Shown here piece by piece: positions 41,380 to 51,577 of a stretch of 64,000 nt of DNA. A model generated the notes under the pieces. It saw only the letters and a program-made list of their open reading frames with translations. It did no database searches and was not told the DNA's origin. Numbering within the stretch: position 1 is the first letter of the stretch; every line of letters starts with the position of its first letter. A program made the translations under genes and the position numbers. The stretch comes from CAWAHD01 sp963781785 (GTDB lineage Bacteria > Planctomycetota > Planctomycetia > Isosphaerales > Isosphaeraceae), in NCBI GenBank assembly GCA_963781785.1, contig CAWAHD010000004.1, positions 248,001 to 312,000 on the forward strand, read 5' to 3'.

Positions 41380-42025
41380 CCAGCCGCTGTGAATTCGAGA
41401 GCCCGGCGGCTGCGCGAGAATCGCCACTGCCTCGATCTCCAGGAGCTCGTGCCAGCGCTCTTCCACTGTCGGCACCGGCATGGTCGAGCCCGCGAGGCGC
41501 AGGAACACCTGGTAATGCCCGCGTTCCGATGACCATAAGCGGCCGTAAAACCGCGACAGCTCGGCATCCAGTCCACGGCAGTAGCGCGAGCAAGTCGAAC
41601 CGCTCGCACGACCGCAGCTCGATGAGCGCTGCGATCAGCAAGCGATCGAGTAGCTCCTGGTTCCCGGCGCCCTTGCGGACATTGAGCCGCAGTCGATGAG
41701 CGTAGTCGTTCCGATGGGTGCGCTCCAGGCGCCCGCCACGGGCCAAGAGCAACCGAATGACCCCAGTCAGGTGCGAAGCTTCGTCGCTGGCAATGGCCGC
41801 CAGCGTCTGCGTCCATTCCGCAGGGCACGCTGGCTCGGCCCACCGGTTCAACAGCTCGAGCGCATTCGACGCCGCCTTCTTCTCAAGGTAAGCGTGATCG
41901 TTCAAGAGTGCGAGGCAGTCGCCCATCGACAGCGCGGCCCATTCCGCGGGCGTCCGGATTCGTAGAGGCAGCTCCTCAGGAGCCGCGCCGTTCACCAAGG
42001 CAAACCGTTCGCCAGCTCGTCTCAT
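41380..42025 (-). CDS. miaE: MiaE-like tRNA 2-methylthio-N6-isopentenyladenosine hydroxylase (frameshift)
   Basis: A non-haem diiron enzyme that hydroxylates the ms2i6A37 modification of tRNAs. The chain starts near MRRAGERFALVNGAAPEE (ATG at 42025). It contains LNDHAYLEKKAASNALELLN (iron-ligand Glu), AIASDEASHLTGVIRLL (Glu..His), LIAALIELRSCERFDLLA (Glu) and, after a frame break near 41585, YGRLWSSERGHYQVFLRLAG (Glu..His), then VEERWHELLEIEAVAILAQP. An extra base joins or separates the two parts. The family normally ends at about RIHSG, but here the frame continues without a stop into the palindromes and antisense to the BlaR1-like gene, so the true end is uncertain and I give the end of recognisable homology. 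Confidence 0.82.
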
Positions 42026-42429
42026 CGACGTCCACTTCTCCCCGAGCCATCTGTCTGATCGCTCGCCATTGTCGCTCTCCTCTCGGCAGCGGGTACCGGC
42101 ACGTCGTCCTACTCTTGGTTCGCGACGTGTGGAGAGCGCGAGTATAACCGCACCCCATTTCGCCCGCGAGGGGACCGGGACCGACGGCGAACTTCGAGCG
42201 GCCGAGGAAAGACGCTTGGAGAGCAGAAACTGCGTTGGGGGATGAATCCCTGCGTCATTTCGCTTATGCTGAGCGGTGCTCGGAATTCGCCGGTAGGGCG
42301 CGACGGGAGCCGAGCACCATCTCGGTATCATTCGCGCCTGTCAGTGCTCGTCTTTGCTGTGCGAGATTCCATCCGAACCCGGCGCCAGCGTGGCAATAAC
42401 GGCCCGGGCGGCCACGAGGTGGCTGACCC
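42026..42429. other. intergenic region between divergent miaE and kinase genes
   Basis: No gene is supported. Both promoters should be here; none is assigned. Confidence 0.4.
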
Positions 42430-44834
42430 ATGAGCACTCACCAGGACCGGCTGCGGCGTTACGGCTTCGCCGTGTTGACTCTCGCCGTGGGGGCAGCCGT
42501 GATGGCCATCCCGGAGATCCGGGACGGAGCGGGGACCCCGATCCTCGTTTACTTCTTCGTCGTCCTGCTCTCGTCCTGGTACGGCGGCCTCGGGCCTGGG
42601 CTCTTTACTACCGCGGTGATCGTGCTGGCGACCTCCCACACAACGTTCCCGTACTGGCGGATCGTGCGGCTGGGCCTGGGAATCGCGAGCGGTGTCTCGA
42701 TCAGTGCACTGGCCGAGGTGCTGCACGCCGCCCGGCGGCGGGCCGAGCGGAACGAGCAGCGACTCCGTGCGTTGGTCGAGAAGGGTTGGGACGTCATCTC
42801 CGTCGTCTCTGCTGACGGGGTTGTGCAATACGCAAGCCCAAACGTCGCGCACACACTGGGGCACGCCCCTGAAGACTTCGTCGGCCGCGCCGCACTCGAG
42901 CTGATCCACCCGGACGACCGGGAGCGGGTGGGTCGACTGCTCGGCGAGCTCCGGGTCGAGCCTGGTGCTAGCCGGGGCGTCGAATACCGCGTCCGGGACA
43001 AGCAGTGCACCTGGCGGTGGCTCGAGGGCACCGTCACCAACCTGCTGGCCGACCCGGCCGTCGGCGGATTGGTCTGCAACTTCCGCGACATCACGGGCCG
43101 AAAGCGGGCAGATGAGGCCCAGCGGCTCCTGGCCGAGGCGGGCGCGGTGCTGTCGTCGTCGCTCGACGCTGGGGCCACGCTCGATGCCTTGTCCCGCCTG
43201 GCCGTGCCGCGCCTGGCCGACCTCTGCGTGATCGACATGGTTCAGGACGACGGACAGGTCCTCCGGGCGGCGGTTGCCCACGCCGACCCGGCCAAGCAGC
43301 CCCTGGCCGACGAGCTGCGGCGCTATCCACCCCTCCTGGGAAGTTCGCACCCGGCGATGCGGGCCCTGAGGAGTGGCAGAGCGGAGATCACCGACCCGGT
43401 CGATGACGCGTCGCTGGCGGCCAATGCGCGAAATTCCGCACACCTGGAGGTTGTCCGGCAGTTGGGTTATTCGTCGTATCTTTGCATGCCTCTGACGGCA
43501 CGAGGCCGAGGCGCTGGGCGTCTTTACGCTGATCGGCACGCACGGGCATCGCGGCTACGACGCGGCCGACCTGGCGCTGGCCGAGGAATTGGCCCGCCGC
43601 GCCGCGCTGGCCGTGGACAACGCCCGGCTGTACCGCGAGGCCGGGCAGGCGCGGCAGGCGGCCGAGGCGGCCGACCGCGCCAAAGGGCGGTTCCTGGCCG
43701 TCCTCAGCCACGAACTGCGGAACCCGCTGTCCCCTGTGCTGATGGCCGTCTCGGCGCTGCTCGACGGAGATCAGATGGCTCGGTCTGCGCCCAACGCTGC
43801 AAATGATCCGCCGCAACGTCGAGCTGGAAGCCCGGCTGATCGATGACCTGCTGGACGTCACCCGGATTGGCCGCGGCACCCTGCACCTGGAACTCCGCAC
43901 CGCCGACGCCCACGACGCCATCCGCCAGGCCGTCCACATCTGCGCAGGCGAGATCGAACAGGGCCGGATCGAGCTCTCGTCGGACCTGAGCGCCTCCGAG
44001 CACTTCGTGGAGGCCGATCCGGCAAGGCTCCAGCAGATCATCTGGAACCTGATCAAGAATGCCACGAAGTTCACGCCTCCGGGTGGGTCCATCGCAGTCC
44101 GCTCCAGGAACGCTCAGCCCTCGAGGCCCGACAGCCGGCCGCGGCTGGTGATCGAGGTCGCCGACGACGGAGCCGGGATCGAGGCGGAGGACCTGACCCG
44201 AATCTTCGAGCCATTCGAGCAGGTCGAGGTTTCGTCGCACCACCGTAGCGGATTGGGGTTGGGCCTGGCGATCGGCCGATCGCTGGCTGAAGCTCATGGG
44301 GGCCGGCTGACCGCAGCGAGCCCGGGGCCCGGACGGGGCAGCTCCTTTCTGCTGGAGCTGCCCACGATCACCAGGCCGAGCGCCCTCAAGCCGCCGACGG
44401 GCTCGGCCCCTCTACCGCAGGGTCGGTCGCCAGGGCTGAGAATCCTCGTCGTGGAGGACAACAAGGACGCGCTCAAATACATCGCCATGGTGCTCGGTGC
44501 GCGGGGTCACACGGTCACGCTGGCCGAGCGGCTTTCGGAAGCGCTTCTGGCGGCGGACGAACAGGCTCTGGACCTCTTGATCAGCGACGTCGAGTTGCCC
44601 GACGGGACGGGGTTGGAATTGATGCAGCACCTGCGCGGCAGGGGGCTGCCCGCGATCGCGATGAGCGGGTACGGGTCAGAGGAAGACGTCCGTGCCAGCC
44701 TGGCGGCGGGGTTCATCGAGCACCTCACGAAGCCGATCGACCTGACCCGGCTCATCGCCGCGGTGCGCAGCGCCACGGCCGCCGATCGCGGCGCTCGGTC
44801 CGAGGACTTCGGCACCGCGGTCAGGACCTCGTAA
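42430..44834 (+). CDS. hybrid sensor histidine kinase with receiver domain (two frameshifts)
   Basis: About 800 residues when joined. An N-terminal four-helix membrane region of DUF4118 type comes first (GTPILVYFFVVLLSSWYGGL). A PAS domain follows (VVSADGVVQYASPNVAHTLG), then a GAF-like domain. The frame breaks near 43505 (an extra base; the true reading continues ALGVFTLIGTHGHRGYDAAD). The phospho-acceptor SHELRNPLSPVL follows. A second break lies near 43765-43782, after which reading resumes GLRPTLQMIRRNVELEARLI. The HATPase has NLIKNATKFTPPGG and GLGLGLAIG, and a C-terminal receiver has ILVVEDNKDALKYI, with the Asp in LLISDVELPDGTG and the Lys in LTKPID. The input signal is unknown. No response-regulator gene is adjacent. 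Confidence 0.85.
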
Positions 44835-44892
44835 GCGGCATTGGAAGTTCACAGAATCGTCCGAGGTCGCGACAGAGGTCGAGGTGTCAAAG

Positions 44893-45441
44893 ATGCCCAC
44901 TTCATCCCGCCGCAGGATCACCCTGCTCGATCTTCTGATCCTCATTGCCGCGACCGCGGTTGGTCTTGCCATCTTGCGCGTCTGCATCCGAGGGTTTGGG
45001 GCGCAGATTCTATCAAGGCGGGCCGGAGCCGCGACGGCAAGCTACATCACCATGGCGACGACCTACGCCTCGACTCTCCTGCGCCTTGGAGCCTGGCTCT
45101 CATCATCCTCAGCCTGCGGGGGCGGGCGCCGTCGTTTCGCCGGCTCGCTCGAATGCCGGGTTTTAACGCCTGCGCTGCTGCGACAACCGGTGTGGCTCTG
45201 TATGTCGGAGTGTGCTTGACCCAAGCCGCGATGGGCAGACTGATGCTGAATTCGAGTGCCGTCTGGCGGATCCCGGGAGCGTATTCGAACTACGCCGGCC
45301 TGATGGTCGGCGGTTCCTGGTTATCCCTGGCGCTTTGCGCGCTGGCGACCCGAGACGAGTTGGGTCGGTTGGGCCGGACGGATCCTGGGCATCGGCTGGA
45401 TCGGTCTGTTCGTGCTCGGGCTACTCCGCGCTTTCGTTTGA
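44893..45441 (+). CDS. planctomycete membrane protein, two compensating frameshifts
   Basis: From ATG 44893 (GAGGTG upstream) the product begins MPTSSRRRITLLDLLILIAA, a basic stretch plus helix. Near 45085 the meaningful sequence moves one frame and reads WSLALIILSLRGRAPSFRRL, then GVALYVGVCLTQAAMGRLML. Near 45365 it returns to the first frame and ends GRILGIGWIGLFVLGLLRAF. About 180 residues with four helices result. Two breaks of opposite sense in one short gene point to sequence error. The function is unknown. Confidence 0.6.
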
Positions 45442-45502
45442 AGTGAACAAGGCGGCTCCCGCTACACCAGTCCAGATTCGTCCGCGTCAGGAACGTCCGC
45501 TT

Positions 45503-46441
45503 TCACCGTCTCGGCTGGCTCAGCGCGGTCCGGATCGCCGCGACGACTTCGGGCGAGACACGGTGCTTCTTCAGCAGGACGTTGATCTTCATCTCTTTGC
45601 CCTTCTTGATCCGGTGCGAAATATCGGCGAAGCTCTGGTCGCAGCCGGGGCAGGCATGGAGTGTCGCGCTGACATGGCCAGAGCCGTTGTCAGCCAGGGG
45701 GCCGGCACGCAGCGCCGCGATCCGCGAGGGGTTATTGTCGCGCACGGCTTCAACCAGTGGCGCGGCCGAGTCACCCGGAAGGGCAAACAAATCGGTGTGC
45801 TCGTCGCACCAGTAGCCGCAGTCCTCGCAGAACGGCGCGGCGGTGCGCCCCGCGGGGATCACCGAGGCGATCACTCCAACCAGCAACGCCTCGCCGCCCC
45901 AGAGGATCCAGAGCAAGGTCCCGGAAACCACGTCGCTCCGGAGCTTGACCCCCTGCGCGTTCCGCAAGAGCAACGACCCGACGAACCCCGAGTGCTGCGT
46001 CTCCTGGGCGAGCATTGCGTCGACGACCCGGCTCGGGTCGGTGTCGAGCTGCTTTAGGAGCGACTGACGCTGGGCCTCGGGGATCGACTTGTCCTGGGTG
46101 ATCTCGCTCCGCATTGCGCCGGCGGTCGCCGAGACCAGATAGAGGTAATGGCCATAGTGCACCAGCACGCTGCTCAGCAATCCGCAGGCGAACCCGACCA
46201 GCCCGACGATGCGAGGATTGCGCATCCGCAGCCGGCCGACAGCGAAGGCCATCACCAAGCCGACAGCCAGCCCCTGCAAGAGTGGCGTGACAAAAACCAG
46301 CGTGGGGATCGGGCTCCATTCCCAGACCCAGACGAGCGCCGCACCAATGACCGCCGCCGTCGTGCCCAGGATGCACGTGATCAGAATCGACTTGGCGTCG
46401 AGCGTACCGGCCGGACTGTATGGCTGGCCAACGGGGATCAT
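45503..46441 (-). CDS. membrane protein with soluble Cys-rich domain
   Basis: The product is 312 residues from an ATG at 46441. The N-terminal half has four hydrophobic segments (SILITCILGTTAAVIGAALV, then LVFVTPLLQGLAVGLVMAFA and further), a helical periplasmic segment and another helix (LLWILWGGEALLVGVIASVI). It then has a zinc-ribbon-like FCEDCGYWCDEH, a middle region, and CPGCDQSFADISHR. The four Cys-containing pairs probably bind metal. The tail is basic. An N-terminal extension to 46732 is possible but looks non-coding. The family is not recognised. Confidence 0.7.
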   Translation of the reverse strand: MIPVGQPYSPAGTLDAKSILITCILGTTAAVIGAALVWVWEWSPIPTLVFVTPLLQGLAVGLVMAFAVGRLRMRNPRIVGLVGFACGLLSSVLVHYGHYLYLVSATAGAMRSEITQDKSIPEAQRQSLLKQLDTDPSRVVDAMLAQETQHSGFVGSLLLRNAQGVKLRSDVVSGTLLWILWGGEALLVGVIASVIPAGRTAAPFCEDCGYWCDEHTDLFALPGDSAAPLVEAVRDNNPSRIAALRAGPLADNGSGHVSATLHACPGCDQSFADISHRIKKGKEMKINVLLKKHRVSPEVVAAIRTALSQPRR

Positions 46442-46755
46442 GGAGATGTACCTCAAAAGAGCGGTCTTTGATGTGAAAGCGCATGACCTTGCCCCAACAG
46501 CTTGCTGAGCACACATGGGGATTGTACCAGACGATCGGCGCACCGCGAGCGCCCGCCGCGAGCGCGTTGTTATCAGGACATTGTGCCCAACCGGCGGGTT
46601 GTCACGGCGTCGAACCTCATCCTGAGACGGATGAGGCCCTCTTGGGGGCCAAGACCCGGTTAATTCCGGGCAAACCAAGTGATTGATAGCAGACGCACGC
46701 CCCTGGATCAAAGGCCCGACACTTCGGGCCACCGCCTATCAACGAACGGGTCCGC
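46442..46755. other. intergenic region between divergent genes
   Basis: No gene supported; should contain promoters for both neighbours. Confidence 0.4.
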
Positions 46756-47388
46756 ATGAGAATCCAGTCATTTGAAGATGAGCTTGGTCGATGGGAGGCT
46801 CGTTACAAGGAATGGGCCGAGCCCATTGATCAGTTCATCCAGACCGCTTTACTCAAGGTCAACCGAGACGGATATTCCTTTGGCGACTTCCAGCGGGACC
46901 ATGAGGCGATCGTGGCCCAACAGCGGGCGAAGTATGATCCTCAACCCGAAATCGAGGAAATACTCGAACGCATGTGCTCGGAATACCTGAGGGCGACGCC
47001 GCACGAGCGTGAGCGATGCCGCTGCGTCGTGGGGGATCGAAAAGCCGTTCTCAGTGCTCTCCTGGGCTACGTGCACTCCGCAGCGAAGCGCGTCAAGTCC
47101 ACAACAGACATCGATCATCTGCGTCTCGGTTTAGCGGCTGCATCGATCGAGAATTGTGCCGTGGATTTTCGAGACGGACTCGTGGCCTTGGCCGGGATCT
47201 GGGTGGCGGCGGAACGGGCTGGGATTGATCCACAGCGACATTTCCGGGATGTGGCTGAACTTTCGAGCGCCGACAAGCCGAGGGGCGGAATGACACCGGT
47301 TTCCGAGATGATGAGCAACTTCAAGGATTACGCGGTCCTGGATGAGTGTCGGGCCGCCCGAGGTGTGTGGCCACCGGATGTCGTGTGA
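46756..47388 (+). CDS. hypothetical helical protein
   Basis: The product is 210 residues: MRIQSFEDELGRWEARYKEW, then RDHEAIVAQQRAKYDPQPEI and KAVLSALLGYVHSAAKRVKS. It is rich in helix-forming residues, with no membrane segment or signal. The composition is clearly that of a real protein. I do not recognise a family. Directly after its stop begin the family B palindromes, one of which is followed by six T and could act as a terminator. Confidence 0.6.
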   Translation: MRIQSFEDELGRWEARYKEWAEPIDQFIQTALLKVNRDGYSFGDFQRDHEAIVAQQRAKYDPQPEIEEILERMCSEYLRATPHERERCRCVVGDRKAVLSALLGYVHSAAKRVKSTTDIDHLRLGLAAASIENCAVDFRDGLVALAGIWVAAERAGIDPQRHFRDVAELSSADKPRGGMTPVSEMMSNFKDYAVLDECRAARGVWPPDVV

Positions 47389-47403
47389 GCGAGCGCCCGA
47401 TCT

Positions 47404-47690
47404 CAGACACTCACTATTCGCGATGGGGCCGCCGTCCGCGGCCGGGAGAAACTGCACACGGGAAAAACAGGCACCCACTATTCGTAGGTGGGTGTCTTTT
47501 TTCCTCTCTATTCGTAGGTGGGTGTCTTTTTTCCTCTCTCAGACACGCACAATTCAATTGGAGGCTACGGCCTGCGGTCTAGTGATCTCGTACACCCATT
47601 CATTGTGCCTGGCAAGGTACTCGCAATATTGTCAGACACCCACTATTGAAAGCCACGAAGGATAGTCACTTGCTGTAGACACCCAACTTT
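47404..47690. repeat. family B palindrome cluster, left of the RAYT gene
   Basis: GACACCCAC-type arms occur at 47404 (one change), 47470, 47541 (one change), 47633 and 47677. The 47470 copy pairs with GTGGGTGTC at 47489-47497 around TATTCGTAG and is followed by six T. A 30-base direct repeat (47479-47508 and 47509-47538) duplicates this right arm with the T run. The remaining bases to the RAYT start (47852) hold no gene. Confidence 0.85.
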
Positions 47691-47851
47691 CTCGAAGAGC
47701 GCGCCAGCGTTTCGACGTGATTTCAAGTATCCATGTTCACGGGGCGAAACTGGGGTCTTGACAGGCGGCGTGACTTCGCTACTGTTGTACATTACTGGAA
47801 CGGCGTTCATGTTGTTGCCTCATTCTGAAGCTCGGTTCACGAGACATCCCC

Positions 47852-49049
47852 ATGCCCGCTTACCCGCGCCGCGAGATCGTGGCCCATGACGAGGTCGGCG
47901 TCTATCACTGCATCACCCGATGTGTGCGCAGAGCCTTTCTGTGCGGCATCGATCCCACTTCGGGAAAGGACCACGATCACCGCAAGAATTGGATTCGCGA
48001 GCGGCTGGAGCACCTCGCATCGGTCTTCGCAATCGATGTGTGCGGCTATGCCGTGATGAGCAACCATTTGCACGTCGTGTTGCGCGTTCGTCCGGATCTC
48101 GTCCATGCGTGGACTGATGAGGAGATCGCGTTACGATGGCGACGACTTTATCCGAGTCGCGATCAGGCGACCGGCCTGGCCGTCGAGCCAGGCGAGCACG
48201 ACCTGGCCATGATCATGTCGGTCCCGGCGCGGGTCTCAGAACTGCGTGATCGGCTCGCAAGTCTTTCCTGGTTCATGCGTTGCTTGAATGAGCCGATCGC
48301 ACGGGCTGCCAACCGGGAAGACAAGTGCACGGGCCGGTTCTGGGAAGGCCGTTTCAAGTCGCAGGCGTTGCTTGATGAAGCGGCGATCCTGGCATGCAGC
48401 GTCTACGTCGACCTCAATCCGATTCGCGCCGGAGTTGCGCAGACTCCCGAGGAATCCGAGTTCACATCAGCCTTTGACCGCATCCGATCGCAGCGGGCGG
48501 CGACTGTCGACTCCGGTTCGGCGGTGGCCGGCACATTGCTTGTCGCGGACCCTGCGGAGGACGAGTCGCCCCATCGCGTTTCGCCCGAAGGGGAGGAACG
48601 ACCGGATGCGTGGCTCTGCGAGTTGACCCTGGAGGAGGGTCCGAGCCAGCAACCGAGCGCGACTGAGGCGAGCGACCAGGTCGCGGACGGGTTTGGCGGA
48701 TCCGGCGACGGGAAAGCCGATCCGCGGCTCACGTCGAGCACGGGCAAAACTTGCTGCCAGGGCCTCGAATCAAGGCTACCTTCCGATCCGGCTCGAGACG
48801 TATCTTTCGCTCCTGGATTGGACGGGACGTCAGCTCGGGGCTGGCAATCGAGGGACGATTCCAGGTGACCTTTCGCCGATCTTGGAGCGATTGGGAATCA
48901 GTGGCGAGGGTTGGGTCGAGACCGTGAGACAGTTTGGCCGCTGGTTCAAGCGAGCGGTGGGCCGTGGCAATTCTCTGGCGGCCGCGGCAGTACGCTCCGG
49001 GCGCCAGTGGTTCCAGGGCCAGCGTGCCGCGCGGATGGCTTTCCGGTAG
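47852..49049 (+). CDS. REP-associated tyrosine transposase (RAYT, Y1 family), frameshift near 48700
   Basis: This is an HUH-type single-strand transposase relative. The motif VMSNHLHVVLRVRP (about residues 68-81) contains the two metal-binding His. The strand before it (YHCITRCVRRAFLCGID) and the later RFWEGRFKSQALLDEAAILA, then YVDLNPIRAGVAQTPEESEF, are the RAYT hallmarks. The frame stops at 48868, but the natural C-terminus lies in the next frame, KLAARASNQGYLPIRLETYL then LLDWTGRQLG, ending at 49049. One base lost or gained between about 48640 and 48740 explains this. Corrected length is about 398 residues, long for the family but normal for planctomycete members. Palindromes of family B flank it on both sides. 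Confidence 0.85.
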
Positions 49050-49300
49050 TCGTCGCTCGATGGTGAGCGACGGCATACGATGATGCGGTGCACCTCGTGC
49101 TTTGCGCGTCCGCGCCCGCCGCACCGCAAATCGCGCCGATTGATTGATCGGGTCGAGGAAGATCTCGAGCGCTTTGCGGCGCACGCATGCCAAAGCGAAC
49201 TCCCCGCTTGATCCCGCGGTGTCCTCGTCAGCAAACGCGGACGGATGGGTCGCGAGCGATTCCCGTGAGGTGATTCGGTGTCTCGGTCTTTCACGCGGCT

Positions 49301-49420
49301 CAGAAAATGGGTGTCTTGATTTTCGGGCGAGAAAAGTGGATGTCTGGCCGTCGGTTCTTCACGCCGCTCAGAAAATGGGTGTCTGGATTTTCGGGGGAGA
49401 AAAGTGGATGTCTGGCCTTC
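49301..49420. repeat. family B related repeats, right of the RAYT gene
   Basis: A unit of roughly 68 bases beginning CAGAAAATGGGTGTCT occurs twice (from about 49301 and about 49368). Each also contains GAAAAGTGGATGTCTGGCC. TGGGTGTC matches the arm of family B. The rest of the stretch 49050-49547 shows no gene. Confidence 0.7.
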
Positions 49421-49547
49421 GGCGGTGTTCGCGCGCGCCTCGTCAACTCCGCTCCCCTGGCGCGCTCACTCGGCATTGCCTCTCGGCAAATCCCAAGGTA
49501 CGATGAAGTGTTGATCAGTTGCAGCGTACATTCCAGGGAGCCCCATC

Positions 49548-51488
49548 ATGGTCCACTTGATTCTCGTTGCTGCCGGCTTGATCGGGCTCGCCCCTCAGGA
49601 ACCCACGCTTCCGTCCGCCTCGGACCTCAAGACGTACGAAGCCGTCCGCCCCAAGGCCGGCCGCGACCCGGCGGCCCACGTCAAGCTCGCCCTCTGGTGC
49701 GAGGCACATGGGCTGAGCGCCGAGCGCGTGCGCCATCTCGCCAAGGCCATCGCGATCGACCCCAAACAGGTCACGGCGCGTGGTCTCCTGGGGCTGATCG
49801 ATATCGGCGGCCGCTGGCTCTCGCCCGAACAGGTTGGCGACCGCCGGAAATCGGATCCCGTGCTCCTCAAAAAGCTGGAGCAATACCACGCCAGGCGAGC
49901 CGCACTCGAGGGATCGCTCCAGCAACCCAAACGCGGCGCCACCGATCCCCGCAAATCCTCACAGGCACACGAAAAACTGGGAGTGTGGTGCGAAGAACAG
50001 GGGCTCAAGGACGAGGCACTCGCACACTTCACCATGGCCGTTCAGCTCGACCCCTACCATGAAAGCGCCTGGAAACACCTGGGCTATCTCAAGCGGCGCG
50101 GGCGCTGGATGAGCCGTGACCAGATCGCCGCCCTGGAGCAAGAAGCCGACGCCCAGCGGCAGGCTGACAAGCACTGGGAGCCCTTGCTCCGAAAGTGGAA
50201 AGGCTGGCTCGGAGAAAAGGCCCGGCGGGCTGAGGCCGAGGAACTGCTGGCGACCGTTGTCGAGCTGGCTGCGGTCCACTCGATCAAAACCGTATTCGCG
50301 TCTGGCCCCACCGACCAGCAGTTGGTCGAGGTCTCGATGCTCGGGCGGATCGACAGCCCCGCGGCATCGAAGGAACTCGCCCGGCTGGCCGTGTTCCATG
50401 ACTCCGAGCCCGTCCGTCGAGCCGCGATGGCCGCACTCAAGGGCCACGTGCTCCGCGATTATGTCGGCTCGCTGATCGAGATGGTCCAGTCGCCGGTCAC
50501 GTACCGGGTCAAGCCCGCCCAGGGACCCGGTTCGACGGGAGTGCTTTCCATCGATACACCACGGTTCCACCTCGATCGTACCTACGACGTACCGCCCGCC
50601 TTCACCCTGGCAGACACGTTTCGCGGCTATGTCGGCTACGATGACAATGGCATGCCGATCGTGGCGCCTGGGAAGGAGCTGGATCGGCTGAAACGTGAAG
50701 CCCCGCAGCTCCAGGCGGTCCATATCATGAGGCTAGAGGCCGCCACACAAGTCATGTTGCGCACAGCGGCGCTGGTCGCAGAGCAGCAACTCGTCGCCGA
50801 TGTGAGCGCGATCGAACGCTTCAACAGCAAGTGCGCCCTCGTGAACCAGAGGATCTTGCCGGTTCTCCAGACCGCCGCCGGCTTGCCCGATGGCAAGGAG
50901 GGGAAGGACGCCTTGAACGTCTGGTGGTACGACCAGCTCGGCTACCAGTACGAGCCCGCGCCTCGGGTCACGCTCGCCCAGAACGTCGCGCCGCAGTACG
51001 CCGGCCCTCGCATTTACACCTGCTTCGCGGCCGGCACGCTGGTTCACACGCCGGAGGGCTCGCGGCCGATCGAGCAAATCCATGCCGGCGACCTGGTCCT
51101 CAGTCAGGATGTGGCGACCGGTGCCCTCGACTATCAGCCCGCCGTGGTTGTTCATCACAACAAACCGAGCAAGACCCTCCGGATCACGCTGACGAATGAT
51201 GAGACCTTGGTGTCGAGCGTTTATCACCGATTCTGGCGATCGGGTCTGGGCTGGACGCTGGCCCGGGAGCTGAAGCCCGGGGAGACGCTGCGCGTGCTGG
51301 GCGGACAGGTGAAAGTCGCCTCGATCGAGCCCGGCGACGTGGTCCCGGTCTACAACCTCGACGTGGCAAGAAAACGCAGTTTCTTCGTCGGACTGGCCGG
51401 CGTGCTGGTCCACGACAACACCTTGCCGGCGGCTCGCATTACCCCGTTCGATGCACCGCCGACTCTGAATCCGCCGGAGAACGACTGA
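49548..51488 (+). CDS. secreted TPR/HEAT-type protein with C-terminal HINT domain
   Basis: The product is 646 residues. MVHLILVAAGLIGLAPQEP is a short signal sequence. TPR-like helices follow (GERVRHLAKAIAI-type units, DEALAHFTMAVQLDPYHESA), with a middle region containing HEAT-like helices (RLAVFHDSEPVRRAAMAALK). From about residue 491 a HINT domain begins: CFAAGTLVHTPEGSRPIEQI, then HAGDLVLSQD, YHRFWRSGLGWTLARELKPG and YNLDVARKRSFFVGLAGVLV ending with HDN. HINT domains splice or cut the chain, as in inteins and polymorphic toxins; the leading Cys and late His-Asp-Asn are present. Only about 24 residues follow, so no toxin module is attached. GGGAG precedes the ATG. Confidence 0.85.
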   Translation: MVHLILVAAGLIGLAPQEPTLPSASDLKTYEAVRPKAGRDPAAHVKLALWCEAHGLSAERVRHLAKAIAIDPKQVTARGLLGLIDIGGRWLSPEQVGDRRKSDPVLLKKLEQYHARRAALEGSLQQPKRGATDPRKSSQAHEKLGVWCEEQGLKDEALAHFTMAVQLDPYHESAWKHLGYLKRRGRWMSRDQIAALEQEADAQRQADKHWEPLLRKWKGWLGEKARRAEAEELLATVVELAAVHSIKTVFASGPTDQQLVEVSMLGRIDSPAASKELARLAVFHDSEPVRRAAMAALKGHVLRDYVGSLIEMVQSPVTYRVKPAQGPGSTGVLSIDTPRFHLDRTYDVPPAFTLADTFRGYVGYDDNGMPIVAPGKELDRLKREAPQLQAVHIMRLEAATQVMLRTAALVAEQQLVADVSAIERFNSKCALVNQRILPVLQTAAGLPDGKEGKDALNVWWYDQLGYQYEPAPRVTLAQNVAPQYAGPRIYTCFAAGTLVHTPEGSRPIEQIHAGDLVLSQDVATGALDYQPAVVVHHNKPSKTLRITLTNDETLVSSVYHRFWRSGLGWTLARELKPGETLRVLGGQVKVASIEPGDVVPVYNLDVARKRSFFVGLAGVLVHDNTLPAARITPFDAPPTLNPPEND

Positions 51489-51577
51489 CGGAAACCCCAA
51501 ACCCGTCGGAATGAAGAAACACGCGAGTTCGCTCGGAATCTGCCCAACCGGCTGGGAAACCGACCTGGGTGGTGCGA

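Noticed and set aside
47470..47502. Simple rho-independent terminator after the 46756 gene
   Set aside because: The hairpin plus T-run could work as one, but the arms belong to the family B repeat found several times nearby, so it is listed as a repeat with possible terminator action.
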